Shown piece by piece: positions 16,197 through 25,448 of a stretch of 64,000 nt of DNA (position 1 is the first letter of the stretch; each line of letters starts with the position of its first letter). The notes under the pieces are model-generated. The model worked only from the letters and a program-made list of their open reading frames with translations, ran no database searches and had not been told where the DNA came from. The DNA is from Acinetobacter wuhouensis (GTDB taxonomy: Bacteria; Pseudomonadota; Gammaproteobacteria; Pseudomonadales; Moraxellaceae), in contig NZ_CP031716.1 of NCBI RefSeq assembly GCF_001696605.3, forward strand, positions 3,410,001 to 3,474,000. Reading direction: 5' to 3'. Both the position numbers and the translations under genes were made by a program.

Positions 16197-18347
16197 GTGA
16201 ATAGTTATTATCAAATCTTTCAAAATATTAAGTCCAATTCGATCTTAATTTATTGCTTACAGATTTTGATTGTACTGAGTGGTACAACACTTGGGCTGTA
16301 TTTTCTAGGTTATCACCAATTAATTGTTCCAATTACTCTAGGTGCGATTGCCACTGCGCTGACCGATTTCGATGACCGGCTCAGTATTCGTTTAAGAAAC
16401 CTCGCCTTTGTCTGCATCCTATTTTTCACTGTTAGTAGTATTCTCGATTTTCTTTATCCTTATAAAATTTTATTTTTAATTTATTTATCACTGTCCAGTG
16501 GCTTATTTATACTCATGGGTGCACTGGGGCAACGCTATGCAACCATCTCATTTGGCACGGTTTTATTGTCCATTTACACCATGTTTGGGCTAGGTGAATA
16601 TTCTGAATGGTATCAACAGCCCACTTATTTTGTGATGGGTGCTTTATGGTATGGCTTTAGCTCGATTATTTTCTATTTACTTAAACCCACACAAGCAGTA
16701 CAAGACAATTTATCCAATAGTTTCAGCCACCTTTCTGAATTGCTCATGTGCAAGGCGAAATTATTTGACCCTGACAATACTCAAAATGTTGAACAACTTT
16801 TATATGACTTGTCCTTACAAAACAGTATTGTGGTACAAAGTTTAAATAGCACTAAAGCATCCTTACTCACTCGCCTGAAAGCCTCACGTGCCAATAAAAA
16901 TACCATTTACTGGTTAAATTTATACTTCCTCGCTCAAGATATTCATGAGCAAGCAACTTCTAATTATTTACATTATGAAAAAATTCAGCAGAATTTTAGT
17001 CGTACCGATTTAATTTATCGCATACAAAAAAATGTCCGCTTACAAGCCATTAATTGTCTAAAATTGGCAGAATTTATTTTAAATCGACAAAGCTTTCAAA
17101 CCAATCCAGACAATGCCTTAGCTTTAGAAAATTTACACAGTTCCATGTATGAGTGGATCCAGCAAAATCCACATAATCTTGAAGTTAAAAATCTACTCTT
17201 GGTGTTAAAAAATCTAAAAAATGTACAAGATCAATTTATTAACCTGAGTATAGAGCAAAATAATTATCAACAAAGTTATAGCCTACATCGAGATAACTTG
17301 AATTTATTGGATGATGATATTCACGGCGTACAAGATTTATGGCTCAAGATTAAGCAACATTTAACCCCAAAATCTGCGTTGTTTCGCCATTCCGTACGAA
17401 TCGCTTTTGTTTTTGCTGTGGGCTATAGCATTTCCTTGCTGCCTTTTGCAAAAAATGGTTATTGGATTTTACTCACCAGTTTATTTGTCTGCCAAATCAG
17501 TTACTTTGCCACCAAAAGTCGTTTAAAACTGAGAACTCTAGGAACAGTGTTGGGTGTGGTACTGGGGATTCCGATTCTCTATTTCGTACCCAGTATTGAA
17601 GGACAGTTGGTACTCACTATTATCTTTGGTGTGTATTTTTTCTATTTGCGTTCAAAAAAATATGCCATGGCTACCCTCATGGCAACCATGATGGTTTTGC
17701 TGATTTTCAATTTAAAAGGTGCAGGTTATGCCATCATTTTACCTAGAATTATCGATACATTATTGGGCTGTTTGATTGCATGGTTTGCCGTGAGTTTTAT
17801 TTGGCCAGATTGGAATTTTCGTGATATTTCCAACAATATTCGTAAAAGCAGCAAAGCCACTTTGGATTATTTTGATGCCGTGGTTGAACAATACCAACAC
17901 GGACGAAATAACAGTGTTGATTATCGTAAAGCTCGTCGTGCTGCGCATAATGCACAGATTGAATTATCCAGTATGATTTCGAGTTTGAGTACTGAACCGA
18001 ATCCAAATCAAGATCTTATTCACAATGCTTTCCGTTACTTGGTCTATAGCCATAGCCAACTCAGCTATATTTCTGCACTAGGTAGCCACCGAGACGCCAT
18101 ACAAGACCCACATATTTTAGCCTTGATGCTCTGGTGTAAACAGACTTTAAATGATGTATTACTCAATCAAAATCTGTTGAATGAACCCGAGATCAATGAA
18201 AAATTGTCCGAGATTCAACTACTCAGTGATCAAGAAAATTTATCTGATGAATTATTACTGGTACTCAAGCAAATTAGTTTATTGCTCGAAACTTTACCTG
18301 AGTTGTTAAAACTTAAGACCAATCTGTTGACTTTGGAAATTAAATAA
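16197..18347 (+). CDS. FUSC/YccS family membrane protein
   Basis: A 716-aa protein with the duplicated architecture of the FUSC group (YccS/AaeB-like). Six helices lie in residues about 15-165, followed by a large cytoplasmic domain (about 165-400), then a second group of helices (about 400-540; for example SVRIAFVFAVGYSISLLPF and GYWILLTSLFVCQISYF) and a C-terminal cytoplasmic domain. Relatives export aromatic acids or fusaric acid; the YccS subgroup has no known substrate. The start is GTG, and no ATG precedes the first helix. No membrane-fusion partner gene is nearby, which favours the YccS type over a tripartite pump. Confidence 0.87.
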   Translation: MNSYYQIFQNIKSNSILIYCLQILIVLSGTTLGLYFLGYHQLIVPITLGAIATALTDFDDRLSIRLRNLAFVCILFFTVSSILDFLYPYKILFLIYLSLSSGLFILMGALGQRYATISFGTVLLSIYTMFGLGEYSEWYQQPTYFVMGALWYGFSSIIFYLLKPTQAVQDNLSNSFSHLSELLMCKAKLFDPDNTQNVEQLLYDLSLQNSIVVQSLNSTKASLLTRLKASRANKNTIYWLNLYFLAQDIHEQATSNYLHYEKIQQNFSRTDLIYRIQKNVRLQAINCLKLAEFILNRQSFQTNPDNALALENLHSSMYEWIQQNPHNLEVKNLLLVLKNLKNVQDQFINLSIEQNNYQQSYSLHRDNLNLLDDDIHGVQDLWLKIKQHLTPKSALFRHSVRIAFVFAVGYSISLLPFAKNGYWILLTSLFVCQISYFATKSRLKLRTLGTVLGVVLGIPILYFVPSIEGQLVLTIIFGVYFFYLRSKKYAMATLMATMMVLLIFNLKGAGYAIILPRIIDTLLGCLIAWFAVSFIWPDWNFRDISNNIRKSSKATLDYFDAVVEQYQHGRNNSVDYRKARRAAHNAQIELSSMISSLSTEPNPNQDLIHNAFRYLVYSHSQLSYISALGSHRDAIQDPHILALMLWCKQTLNDVLLNQNLLNEPEINEKLSEIQLLSDQENLSDELLLVLKQISLLLETLPELLKLKTNLLTLEIK

Positions 18348-18480
18348 TTGATGTTTGAAACAGCATCAAAATCATATTTTATATTTCGTTGGATGTAGAT
18401 GAAATTTCAGGCAAAAATTATTCGACTTTTCATTTTATTCAGATAGACTCAATTGCTCATTCTCATTTGACGAAGTGACC

Positions 18481-18762
18481 ATGAATATCAAAACCTTACG
18501 TATTGTCGGTTTTCTTGAAGGGCTTTCTTTTCTTCTCCTGTTATTTATTGCAATGCCTTTAAAATATATTTGGGGTAATCCTATGCTAGTTAAATACGTC
18601 GGCATGGGACATGGCGTGTTATTTATCGCCTTTCTTGCTGTTTTATTTATTGTTTGTGAAAAGCAAAAATGGTCTATTAAAATGTTTATTTTCGGTTTAA
18701 TTGCTTCAATTTTACCGTTTGGACCTTTTGTTTTTGATCATAAATTAAAGAAGTTTGAATAA
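18481..18762 (+). CDS. DUF3817 family membrane protein
   Basis: A 94-aa protein with three membrane helices (about 7-27, 39-60 and 67-85) and the family-typical phrases GFLEGLSFLLLLFIAMPLKY, GMGHGVLFIAFLA and ASILPFGPFVFD. It is of unknown function. The ATG at 18481 is chosen over the in-frame GTG at 18475 because GAAG lies just upstream of it and the family begins near this Met. It is convergent with the MFS pump gene, with a nested hairpin repeat between the two stops. Confidence 0.85.
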   Translation: MNIKTLRIVGFLEGLSFLLLLFIAMPLKYIWGNPMLVKYVGMGHGVLFIAFLAVLFIVCEKQKWSIKMFIFGLIASILPFGPFVFDHKLKKFE

Positions 18763-18769
18763 TAAATAT

Positions 18770-18814
18770 CCCCCTCACCCCAGCCCTCTCCCTAAGGAGA
18801 GGGAGTACGTGAGG
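18770..18814. repeat. Nested hairpin repeat of the CCCTCACCCC-AGCCCTCTCCC type
   Basis: Inner stem CCCTCTCC (18784-18791) with GGAGAGGG (18796-18803), loop CTAA; outer arms CCTCAC (18773-18778) and GTGAGG (18809-18814). It lies exactly between two convergent genes and can act as a bidirectional transcription end. The C-rich string is far above the local GC content. From memory, near-identical C-rich strings are scattered between genes in many bacterial genomes. A degenerate relative may lie at 40583-40612. Confidence 0.65.
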
Positions 18815-18822
18815 TATTAAAA

Positions 18823-20064
18823 CTAAAACTCACCATTGGCTTTGCGCTGTTGCATAATCCCTTTCAAAATTCCACGTGGAACCGTGAACCATAGAGCGAT
18901 CAAAGCAAAACATGAAATCGCGTATGCCCACAGGTGAAAATACTCATACAGAATACGAATAATTTCAATCACCACAAAGAAGGTCATCATTAATAATACT
19001 GATACTGCTGCGGCAACAGTGCCTTTAGACACCTCAGAAGACATTAACGCAAAACGATAAAGCACTGAAAAGCTAATCCCTTCACCAAAGCTGACTAAAG
19101 TCATGCCTAAAATGACGCAGTAAAGAAAGTATTCTCTCCAGATCGTACCAATAACGACAATTGCCGTTCCAAGTAGCATCAGCGGTAAACCAATCAAAAC
19201 TGTGCGACCCAAAGCCAAGCGATCGACCAATTTAATCAGTACGATATTGCCAACGATTAAACCACCCAAAACTGGGAACTGTGCTAAACCATATTGCAAA
19301 CTACTTAGCCCAAGTTCTTCGACGAGCATGACAGGTGATAAGGCAATCCATAGCATCAGTGGCATTGCCACCATCGGCATGCCTAGAGTTAAACCGAGAA
19401 AAGTCTTATTTTTAAAAACTTTCTTATAGTCATCCCAAATATAGCTCATCGGTTGTTTAGGAATACTGATTTGATTATTCGGCATTTTGGCTTTTAAACC
19501 AAACCAACTCAGAAAAGCCAAAAAGGCAATACCAATAAAGCCCCAATGCCATGACACATGGTCAATCAGCGCAGCACCGACCACAGGGCCAATCAATGGT
19601 GCGAGTAAGGAAATATTTGCCATGAGTGCCATGACTTTAATGGCATCACGTTCTTCAAAGGTTTCTTGAATCGCAGCATAACCTGCTGAAGCAATCACAG
19701 ATAAGCCAAAACCTTGGAGGAATCTTAAAACTAAAAAGCTTTCAATATTCCCAGTTAATAGAATGAGTAAACAGGTAATGACGAAGAACGCCACACCACC
19801 CAATAATACTTTTTTACGCCCGATTTGATCGGACAACGGCCCCATAATCCCAGCGACACAAGCGCCACCGAGCAGGTAAAATGACATCGATGACGGTGCC
19901 CACGCACTGCTCACACCAAACTCTTTGGTGATCGCAAGCATCGCTGGCTGAATCAAATCATTGCCGATATACACTGAAAATTCGAATAATACCAAGGCCA
20001 ATGGAAACATCAGCGTAGCACGACTCAAACTTAAGTTTTGTCCTTGTTGTACTGAATTTTTCAT
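18823..20064 (-). CDS. craA: CraA/MdfA-like MFS multidrug efflux pump
   Basis: A 413-aa 12-helix MFS drug/H+ antiporter. The N-terminal helix reads FPLALVLFEFSVYIGNDLIQ and carries the two acidic residues Glu28 and Asp36 that correspond to the proton and drug-binding pair of MdfA (E26, D34). Motif A (GPLSDQIGRKKVLL) and the motif C region (LMANISLLAPLIGPVVGAAL) are intact. It closely resembles, from memory, A. baumannii CraA, which causes intrinsic chloramphenicol resistance. It is monocistronic. A sigma70-like promoter is seen about 240 bp upstream, which leaves a long leader. The symbol is a homology-based suggestion; substrate range in this strain is not shown. Confidence 0.85.
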   Translation of the reverse strand: MKNSVQQGQNLSLSRATLMFPLALVLFEFSVYIGNDLIQPAMLAITKEFGVSSAWAPSSMSFYLLGGACVAGIMGPLSDQIGRKKVLLGGVAFFVITCLLILLTGNIESFLVLRFLQGFGLSVIASAGYAAIQETFEERDAIKVMALMANISLLAPLIGPVVGAALIDHVSWHWGFIGIAFLAFLSWFGLKAKMPNNQISIPKQPMSYIWDDYKKVFKNKTFLGLTLGMPMVAMPLMLWIALSPVMLVEELGLSSLQYGLAQFPVLGGLIVGNIVLIKLVDRLALGRTVLIGLPLMLLGTAIVVIGTIWREYFLYCVILGMTLVSFGEGISFSVLYRFALMSSEVSKGTVAAAVSVLLMMTFFVVIEIIRILYEYFHLWAYAISCFALIALWFTVPRGILKGIMQQRKANGEF

Positions 20065-20392
20065 GACTTTCTACATATCTTTCATCATGTTTGGATGACT
20101 TGAGCAATTTTCAGGGAGAAAAATACCGTCACACTGCAAACAAGCGTGTTAAACACTAACTTTTAAAATTAAATTGTGGAGTTTGCTTTGAGAGAAAGCG
20201 AGTTGAACACCGTATTCACAAGGTGTCTAGAACATATAATATTTGTGAGAATTGACTGAATGGACACTGTGAAATGAATATATCCTAAATTCAGTGAATA
20301 CAGTCTAACACATGCGCTTTTCATGTCAAAGTTGAACATTTTTTATTCTTAAGATATTCTAAATCCTCTATAAATAAATATGAATAATTTAA
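20065..20392. other. Intergenic region with a long leader for the MFS pump gene
   Basis: No gene is seen in these 328 bp. It should hold divergent promoters. Small dyads occur, such as ACACC/GGTGT (20207-20226) and ACTGAAT/ATTCAGT (20255-20295), none strongly conserved-looking. Confidence 0.5.
20302..20329 (-). promoter_or_regulatory. Candidate sigma70 promoter for the craA-like gene
   Basis: On the minus strand: -35 TTGACA (complement of 20324-20329), 16-base spacer, -10 TAGACT (complement of 20302-20307) with an extended TG just before it. The predicted transcript start is about 230 bases before the ATG. Confidence 0.45.
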
Positions 20393-20785
20393 ATGAAAAA
20401 TAAAAACCCTGTCGTCATGATCATTATTGGTATTGTTTTATTCCTTATTGGTGGTGGTCTTTATTTCACAAGCTCCAAGCCCAATATCAGCGCAGAAGAC
20501 CAAGCACGTTGTGAAAGTTTAGTTCAACAAAAATATGGTGAAAGTTCCAGTTCTATCATTGGCAGTTGTAAAACTGACACTGGTTTTGTTGCGATGATGG
20601 ATGCTCAAGCTGGTGGTACAAATTCAGCAGAAGCAACAGCAAAAGCCATTAGTTCTGCCAATAATCAAGAACTCGGCTTAGGCTTCTTCGGTAAATTCTT
20701 AACAGGTTTATGTGTCGGTATAGGTATTGCGATGATCATTAAAGGTTTTATTGCTCTGAGAAATAAAGCCAATCCAACTGCTTAA
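20393..20785 (+). CDS. Small membrane protein with two helices, unknown function
   Basis: I do not recognise this 130-aa protein. It has one N-terminal helix (about 6-26, VVMIIIGIVLFLIGGGLYF), a central soluble segment of about 70 residues with two cysteines (RCESLV and GSCKTD) and a Gly/Ser/Ala-rich part, and a second helix (about 95-118). The two cysteines could form a disulfide if the loop is periplasmic. A start ATG at 20393 lies after TATGAATAATTTAA with no clear ribosome site. It is convergent with the pirin gene, with a hairpin between. Confidence 0.65.
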   Translation: MKNKNPVVMIIIGIVLFLIGGGLYFTSSKPNISAEDQARCESLVQQKYGESSSSIIGSCKTDTGFVAMMDAQAGGTNSAEATAKAISSANNQELGLGFFGKFLTGLCVGIGIAMIIKGFIALRNKANPTA

Positions 20786-20802
20786 TTAAACTTAAATGAC
20801 TT

Positions 20803-20837
20803 TTAAAGCATGCGGTTACACTAATCACATGCTTTAA
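20803..20837. terminator. Hairpin between the convergent small membrane protein and pirin genes
   Basis: Perfect 10-bp arms TTAAAGCATG (20803-20812) and CATGCTTTAA (20828-20837) with a 15-base loop. T- and A-runs border the stem. Likely a shared transcription end. Confidence 0.5.
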
Positions 20838-20842
20838 CGGAT

Positions 20843-21739
20843 TTATTCATCTTCTAAGACTTTGGATTTGATGAATGTGCCATTTTTAATGTCATCAAAA
20901 GCTTCCAGTATTTCATCATAAGTGTTCATGACAAATGGACCATGACCATTAATCGGTTCTTGTAATGGCTTGCCGGTTAGAAGTAATAATTTACAGTGTT
21001 GCAAAGCAGTAATTTCAAAGCCTTGTTCAAGGTTCGACATCACGGCAAGTGATTGTTCTTCAAATATTTCATCTTCTGGCTGAAATTGTGCTTTGCCTGT
21101 TCGTAAATACACAAGCGTAGTATCACCTGCCCCTGCGGGTAGCGTTATGGTCTGCCCTGCTTGGATTTCAATATCTAAAACATTGAGTGGTGAATGTACT
21201 TTTGCAGGCCCTTGATGTACTTCATTGTTTTCATCCACATACGTTCCTGCAATGACGCGTAATGTTCCTGCTGATTTTGGTAATTCGACCACGGGAATAT
21301 TGGCTTTACGCAGACTTTGATAGCGTGGTGGATTCATTTTGTCTTTGGCTGGTAAGTTGACCCACAGTTGCACCATTTCAAAGTATCCACCTTGCTTGGA
21401 GAATGCTTCGCTAAAGACTTCTTTGTGTTCTACGCCTGAAGCTGCGGTCATCCATTGCACATCGCCTGCTGAGACAATTCCACCTCCACCTGTTGAATCT
21501 CGGTGTTCGAGTTCTCCTGAAAAGATTAAGGTAACGGTTTCAAATCCTCGGTGTGGATGTTCGCTTACACCTTTACGTAAATTGGTTGGTTTTAAAATGC
21601 CTGGACCTAAGTGATCAAGTAAGAGGAATGGTGAAACGGTATTGCCCAATTCATAGTGTGAAAAGACTGAAAGCACTGGATAAAAATCGCCAATGGCAAA
21701 GCGGGTATCGTTGCGATGGATAAAGGCAAGGGTTTTCAT
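20843..21739 (-). CDS. Pirin family protein
   Basis: A 298-aa bicupin. The N-terminal cupin has the pirin metal-site pattern EHPHRGFETVTLIFSGELEHRD (about 60-81) followed by ASGVEHKEVF (about 110-119), giving the usual three His and one Glu. The C-terminal pirin domain starts near 180. Some bacterial pirins (for example YhhW) oxidise quercetin; others act as redox-sensing cofactors, so no substrate is claimed. It is monocistronic and preceded by GAATCAAAACTCATCAGT with no strong ribosome site. Length and domain order are normal. Confidence 0.92.
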   Translation of the reverse strand: MKTLAFIHRNDTRFAIGDFYPVLSVFSHYELGNTVSPFLLLDHLGPGILKPTNLRKGVSEHPHRGFETVTLIFSGELEHRDSTGGGGIVSAGDVQWMTAASGVEHKEVFSEAFSKQGGYFEMVQLWVNLPAKDKMNPPRYQSLRKANIPVVELPKSAGTLRVIAGTYVDENNEVHQGPAKVHSPLNVLDIEIQAGQTITLPAGAGDTTLVYLRTGKAQFQPEDEIFEEQSLAVMSNLEQGFEITALQHCKLLLLTGKPLQEPINGHGPFVMNTYDEILEAFDDIKNGTFIKSKVLEDE

Positions 21740-21840
21740 ATTGTTATACTGATGAGTTTTGATTCTTAAAGATAGCCTATCAAGTCTTTGGATTCGATAG
21801 GCTTTATGAGTTTCTGTGTTGCAGATTTAGAATGCCAGAG

Positions 21841-22914
21841 TTACTCAATAGATTTTTTTACTTTTAAAGCTTCTGCTAATGCCTTATTTGCTTCAGTGAG
21901 TAATTTAATTTGCTCGACAGAATGATCAAAATTTTGATTAGACTCAATATAAAGCTCTTGTCCAAAGAACCGATCAGCCAAATGTTTACGGAGTTCTAGA
22001 CGATCTTCATCTTTGAGTTCACTTACATAAAGTGGAAAAGATGCAAGTTCGGTACCTATCATCCTTGCTTTGTATGCAACTTTACGATGTTTTGAAGATT
22101 CTTTTGTTAAATACCAAGCAGGAGTGGTTAAACTAAAGAGCATAAGAATACGAAGTAGACTGTCTATACCAAATGGTATCTCAATAAAGTTACTATCTCT
22201 TAAATGATTCCAATTTTGAATAGAGATATTGAAGAAGCACAATAATAAAATAATTCCTACACTACAGAAAATATATAAAGCCCAATTTCTATAATTATTC
22301 GCTATAGTCATTTCTTCCTTATAAATATCCACATACAATTTTTCAATTTCGCCATTAGTTACTTTGTCTGTAATTTTATTTAATATTTCTTTCTTATTTT
22401 TTAATTCTTCAATCATTTTAGCAGCTTGTTCATAAGAATCTATTAATTCTTGCCGTTCTTGACTAATTTCTAAAATTTGATTGTTTACTTTCCTAAGATC
22501 ATTGTGAGAATTTTTTAGACCAATAGCTAATTCCTCTGAGAGGTGAATATATTTTAATCTGTTTTGTAAAACCTCTTCAAAATCTATTTCATATCCCTGA
22601 AAAGTAGCTGACTGCGATCTTACAGTGACAATTTGTGATAATATTTTTTTGCATAATTCATCTATTGTAGGTAATTGATTATCCTGAAAGATATTCTTAG
22701 AATTTCTAAAAATAGAAGCTAAGTCAAATAATGCAGTATTACTTTCAAGTTTATAGAAATAGCGCCATTTCTTATCTGGATCATCAAATTCTTTTAAAAT
22801 TTTTATGACATTCGTATAATTTTCTAATTCAGCTAGTGAATATTGCTCGCTTAAAAAATTTAAAGAGACATATATTTCTTTTATCGCATCAGAAATACTC
22901 TTATTCAAATTCAT
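21841..22914 (-). CDS. Coiled-coil protein with two membrane helices, unknown function
   Basis: I do not recognise this 357-aa protein. Residues 1-130 are helical and charged, 130-200 form a strong coiled coil (LRKVNNQILEISQERQEL onwards), two membrane helices follow at about 211-229 and 252-269, and a charged helical C-terminal domain ends at 357. Both termini would face the cytoplasm. Its codon use is visibly more A/T-rich than that of the flanking pirin and sodC-type genes (many Ile-AUA, Asn-AAU and Lys-AAA codons), which suggests an acquired or fast-evolving gene. It stands alone between the pirin gene and a lipoprotein gene. No mobile element is seen beside it. Confidence 0.65.
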   Translation of the reverse strand: MNLNKSISDAIKEIYVSLNFLSEQYSLAELENYTNVIKILKEFDDPDKKWRYFYKLESNTALFDLASIFRNSKNIFQDNQLPTIDELCKKILSQIVTVRSQSATFQGYEIDFEEVLQNRLKYIHLSEELAIGLKNSHNDLRKVNNQILEISQERQELIDSYEQAAKMIEELKNKKEILNKITDKVTNGEIEKLYVDIYKEEMTIANNYRNWALYIFCSVGIILLLCFFNISIQNWNHLRDSNFIEIPFGIDSLLRILMLFSLTTPAWYLTKESSKHRKVAYKARMIGTELASFPLYVSELKDEDRLELRKHLADRFFGQELYIESNQNFDHSVEQIKLLTEANKALAEALKVKKSIE

Positions 22915-23013
22915 TTACTAAAACCCCAAAAATGGAAAAAGTGCATCAAAATTAATACACTTTTATGAAACATAATTACTTAATTTACAATAATTATTTT
23001 AAAAAATTACCTA

Positions 23014-23385
23014 TCAAGCACACTTCGCTTTTTGGAAAGTCTTGGTATTTTTCCCACGATAGCATTGATATTCCTTTTGTGTATCTACACGCTTCCACTG
23101 ACCATCAACATTTTTAAAACTATATACTGTACGGATCGAACGAACCGAATCATCCATCAAGCCTGTTTCAGTCAACTTCACTTCCGCTACCGTCGGATTT
23201 TCTACTTTGTTAAAATACTGACGTAACTCAACTGTTGCCAAATTCTTACGCAGATCAGAACGCTCATTTAAAACCTGATCTAAAGGTGTGCTGCCACCAC
23301 CGACCTTATTCACTAAATTTTGAGTCGTCGCACAACCCGATAAAACACCCAAACACAGCGCAGAAATTACAACTAAACGATTCAT
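23014..23385 (-). CDS. Small lipoprotein, unknown function
   Basis: The 123-aa product from the ATG at 23385 begins MNRLVVISALCLGVLSGCATT, a clear type II signal peptide with lipobox LSGC; Cys18 would be lipidated. An in-frame ATG five codons upstream (23400) is possible but would add a charged MEFKN; the inner ATG has GGAA upstream. The mature domain (about 100 aa) contains one pair of cysteines near the end (YQCYRGKN and KAKCA), which could form a disulfide. I do not recognise the family. It is 62 bp downstream of the 142-aa membrane protein gene on the same strand and may share its transcript. Confidence 0.75.
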   Translation of the reverse strand: MNRLVVISALCLGVLSGCATTQNLVNKVGGGSTPLDQVLNERSDLRKNLATVELRQYFNKVENPTVAEVKLTETGLMDDSVRSIRTVYSFKNVDGQWKRVDTQKEYQCYRGKNTKTFQKAKCA

Positions 23386-23462
23386 ATTCTTAAATTCCAT
23401 ACTTAACTTACGACTAAATTTTGCCTTAATTCCTCATTTTACAATAGTCGTACTTTGTAGTC

Positions 23463-23891
23463 TTAGCGAAGAGAATCATGCGGTTTAAAGGCAAACTTTA
23501 ACCAATAAAAGGAAATAATCAGCAACCCAAAAGCAAATTTGTCAAAATGCATGACCACCTCATAAATGATTGGAAAACTTGAAAGAAGGATCAACCAACG
23601 ACCATAATTTTTAAACGCCCCATTGCCTTTAAAATAATAAATAATGCAACTCCAGCTCATCACGATAAAGCCAATCGCAAGTGCATACAGGCACTTTCCA
23701 TGTGCTTGAACAATTTCTTGATCTTGGTAACTTTCAGGACTTAAGCTGTACTTAACTAAAAAGTAAATTAAACCTGCCGTCATAAATACTGTCAGTGGTA
23801 AATAACGTAACAACAATCTGAGAGAATGATCAAATGCTTTACGCCTTTGTTTGGATTGGTCTGCTTCAAGCTTTATTCTTATTTTATCCAT
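23463..23891 (-). CDS. Membrane protein with four helices, unknown function
   Basis: A 142-aa protein with a basic, charged N-terminus (about 1-28) and four probable membrane helices at about 30-47, 67-87, 95-113 and 117-133. No motif is recognised. The ATG at 23891 is preceded by AGAATATCACC, with no clean ribosome site. It lies upstream of the lipoprotein gene on the same strand and downstream of the D-2-hydroxyglutarate dehydrogenase gene (about 147 bp away). Function unknown. Confidence 0.65.
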   Translation of the reverse strand: MDKIRIKLEADQSKQRRKAFDHSLRLLLRYLPLTVFMTAGLIYFLVKYSLSPESYQDQEIVQAHGKCLYALAIGFIVMSWSCIIYYFKGNGAFKNYGRWLILLSSFPIIYEVVMHFDKFAFGLLIISFYWLKFAFKPHDSLR

Positions 23892-24038
23892 GGTGATATT
23901 CTTTTAATATTTTTGTTAGATTTCGAATAGCTGAAAAAAAGCGCATTCTATTGAATACGCTTTTTAACATAAATCTATGCGATTACAAAATGAATAACCG
24001 CATCAAGCTTGAATCAAATAACTGGCAGATCAAACAAG

Positions 24039-25448
24039 TTAAAGATCAAACAATTTACCTGGGTTCATTACACCATTTGGATCGAACACTTTTTTCAACG
24101 CTTTCATATATTCGATTTCTTCAGCAGAACGAGTGTAGTCCAAATATGGCTTTTTCGTCATACCCACACCATGTTCAGCAGAAATAGAACCATCATATTT
24201 CTTCACAGTTTCAAACACATATTTATTCACCACCTGACATTTAGCAAAGAATTCATCTTTAGATAAATTTTCAGGTTTTAAAATATTTAAGTGCAAGTTA
24301 CCGTCACCGATATGACCAAACCAGCAAATTTCAAAGTCAGGATAATTACTTTCTACAATTGCATCAATTTCTTTAATAAATGCAGGAACATGCGTAATCA
24401 ACACTGAAATATCATTTTTATACGGTGTAAATGGTGCAATCGTTTCAGAAATATCTTCACGTAAACGCCATAAGCTTTGAACTTGCTCAAGGCTTTGACT
24501 CATCACACCATCAAGTACCCAACCTTGTTCCATGCAATGCTCGAAGATTTCCATCGCAGCATCCATGATTGGCTCATACGGCGCTTCAAATTCAAGCAAT
24601 ACATAGAATGGGCATTCAGTTTCAAACGGACGTTGAACATGACCACGATCCAAAACTTTTTGCATTGCCAATTCACCAAAGAATTCAAATGCAGTTAAAT
24701 CAATTTTGCTTTGGAATGCATGAAGTACAGGCATGATCGCATCAAAATCTGGCACACCTAAAACTAAAACTTGTAAATCATGTGGCGCACGTTCAAGTTT
24801 AATTTCAGCTTCAGTGACTAAACCTAAAGTCCCCTCACCGCCAATGAATAAATGCTGCATTGCGTAACCAGTCGCATTTTTAATCATGCCTTTGTTTAAA
24901 CGCAGTACATCACCCTTACCTGTCACTACAGTCAGACCAAGTACCCAGTTACGTGTCATGCCGTATTTGATGACTTTGATACCGCCCGCATTGGTACCAA
25001 TATTTCCGCCCATTTGAGAAGAACCCGCAGATGCAAAATCCACTGGATAATACATACCCTGTTCTTCAGCATAATTTTGCAATTGTTCAGTCACTACACC
25101 CGCTTGGATACGCACCATACGATCCGCAGGATAGAATTCTAGAATTTGGTTCATCTTGTCAAAACTAATGACAATTTCACCATTGGCAGCCACAGCACCA
25201 GCAGACAAACCTGTACGACCACCAGACGGTGTAATCGCAACATTAAACTGATTGGCAAGTTTAACAATCGCTTGCACTTGTTCTGTGCTCGATGGAAAAA
25301 CGATGACCGAAGGATTTGGATCAAAATGCTTGGTATGGTCTTTACCCCAATTTTCTAAACTGTCAGCATCTGTTTTTATACGGTTTTCACCAACAATCTG
25401 CGTCAATTGGGTCAATAATTCGGGTGCTATCGTAACTGGAGCATTCAT
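24039..25448 (-). CDS. FAD-linked D-2-hydroxyglutarate dehydrogenase
   Basis: A 469-aa flavoprotein of the VAO/GlcD-D-lactate dehydrogenase group. The FAD-binding domain (about 40-220) shows VAITPSGGRTGLSAGAV and SQMGGNIGTNAGGIKVIKYG; the FAD-oxidase C-terminal domain carries WFGHIGDGNLHLNI and SAEHGVGMTKKPYLDYTRS, with the conserved His and Glu of the active site. D-lactate, glycolate and D-2-hydroxyglutarate enzymes share these motifs. I prefer D-2-hydroxyglutarate because the gene is divergent from serA: SerA makes D-2-hydroxyglutarate as a by-product of phosphoglycerate oxidation, and in pseudomonads this dehydrogenase recycles it to 2-oxoglutarate. A 16-bp palindrome lies 34 bp upstream of the start. 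Confidence 0.85.
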   Translation of the reverse strand: MNAPVTIAPELLTQLTQIVGENRIKTDADSLENWGKDHTKHFDPNPSVIVFPSSTEQVQAIVKLANQFNVAITPSGGRTGLSAGAVAANGEIVISFDKMNQILEFYPADRMVRIQAGVVTEQLQNYAEEQGMYYPVDFASAGSSQMGGNIGTNAGGIKVIKYGMTRNWVLGLTVVTGKGDVLRLNKGMIKNATGYAMQHLFIGGEGTLGLVTEAEIKLERAPHDLQVLVLGVPDFDAIMPVLHAFQSKIDLTAFEFFGELAMQKVLDRGHVQRPFETECPFYVLLEFEAPYEPIMDAAMEIFEHCMEQGWVLDGVMSQSLEQVQSLWRLREDISETIAPFTPYKNDISVLITHVPAFIKEIDAIVESNYPDFEICWFGHIGDGNLHLNILKPENLSKDEFFAKCQVVNKYVFETVKKYDGSISAEHGVGMTKKPYLDYTRSAEEIEYMKALKKVFDPNGVMNPGKLFDL

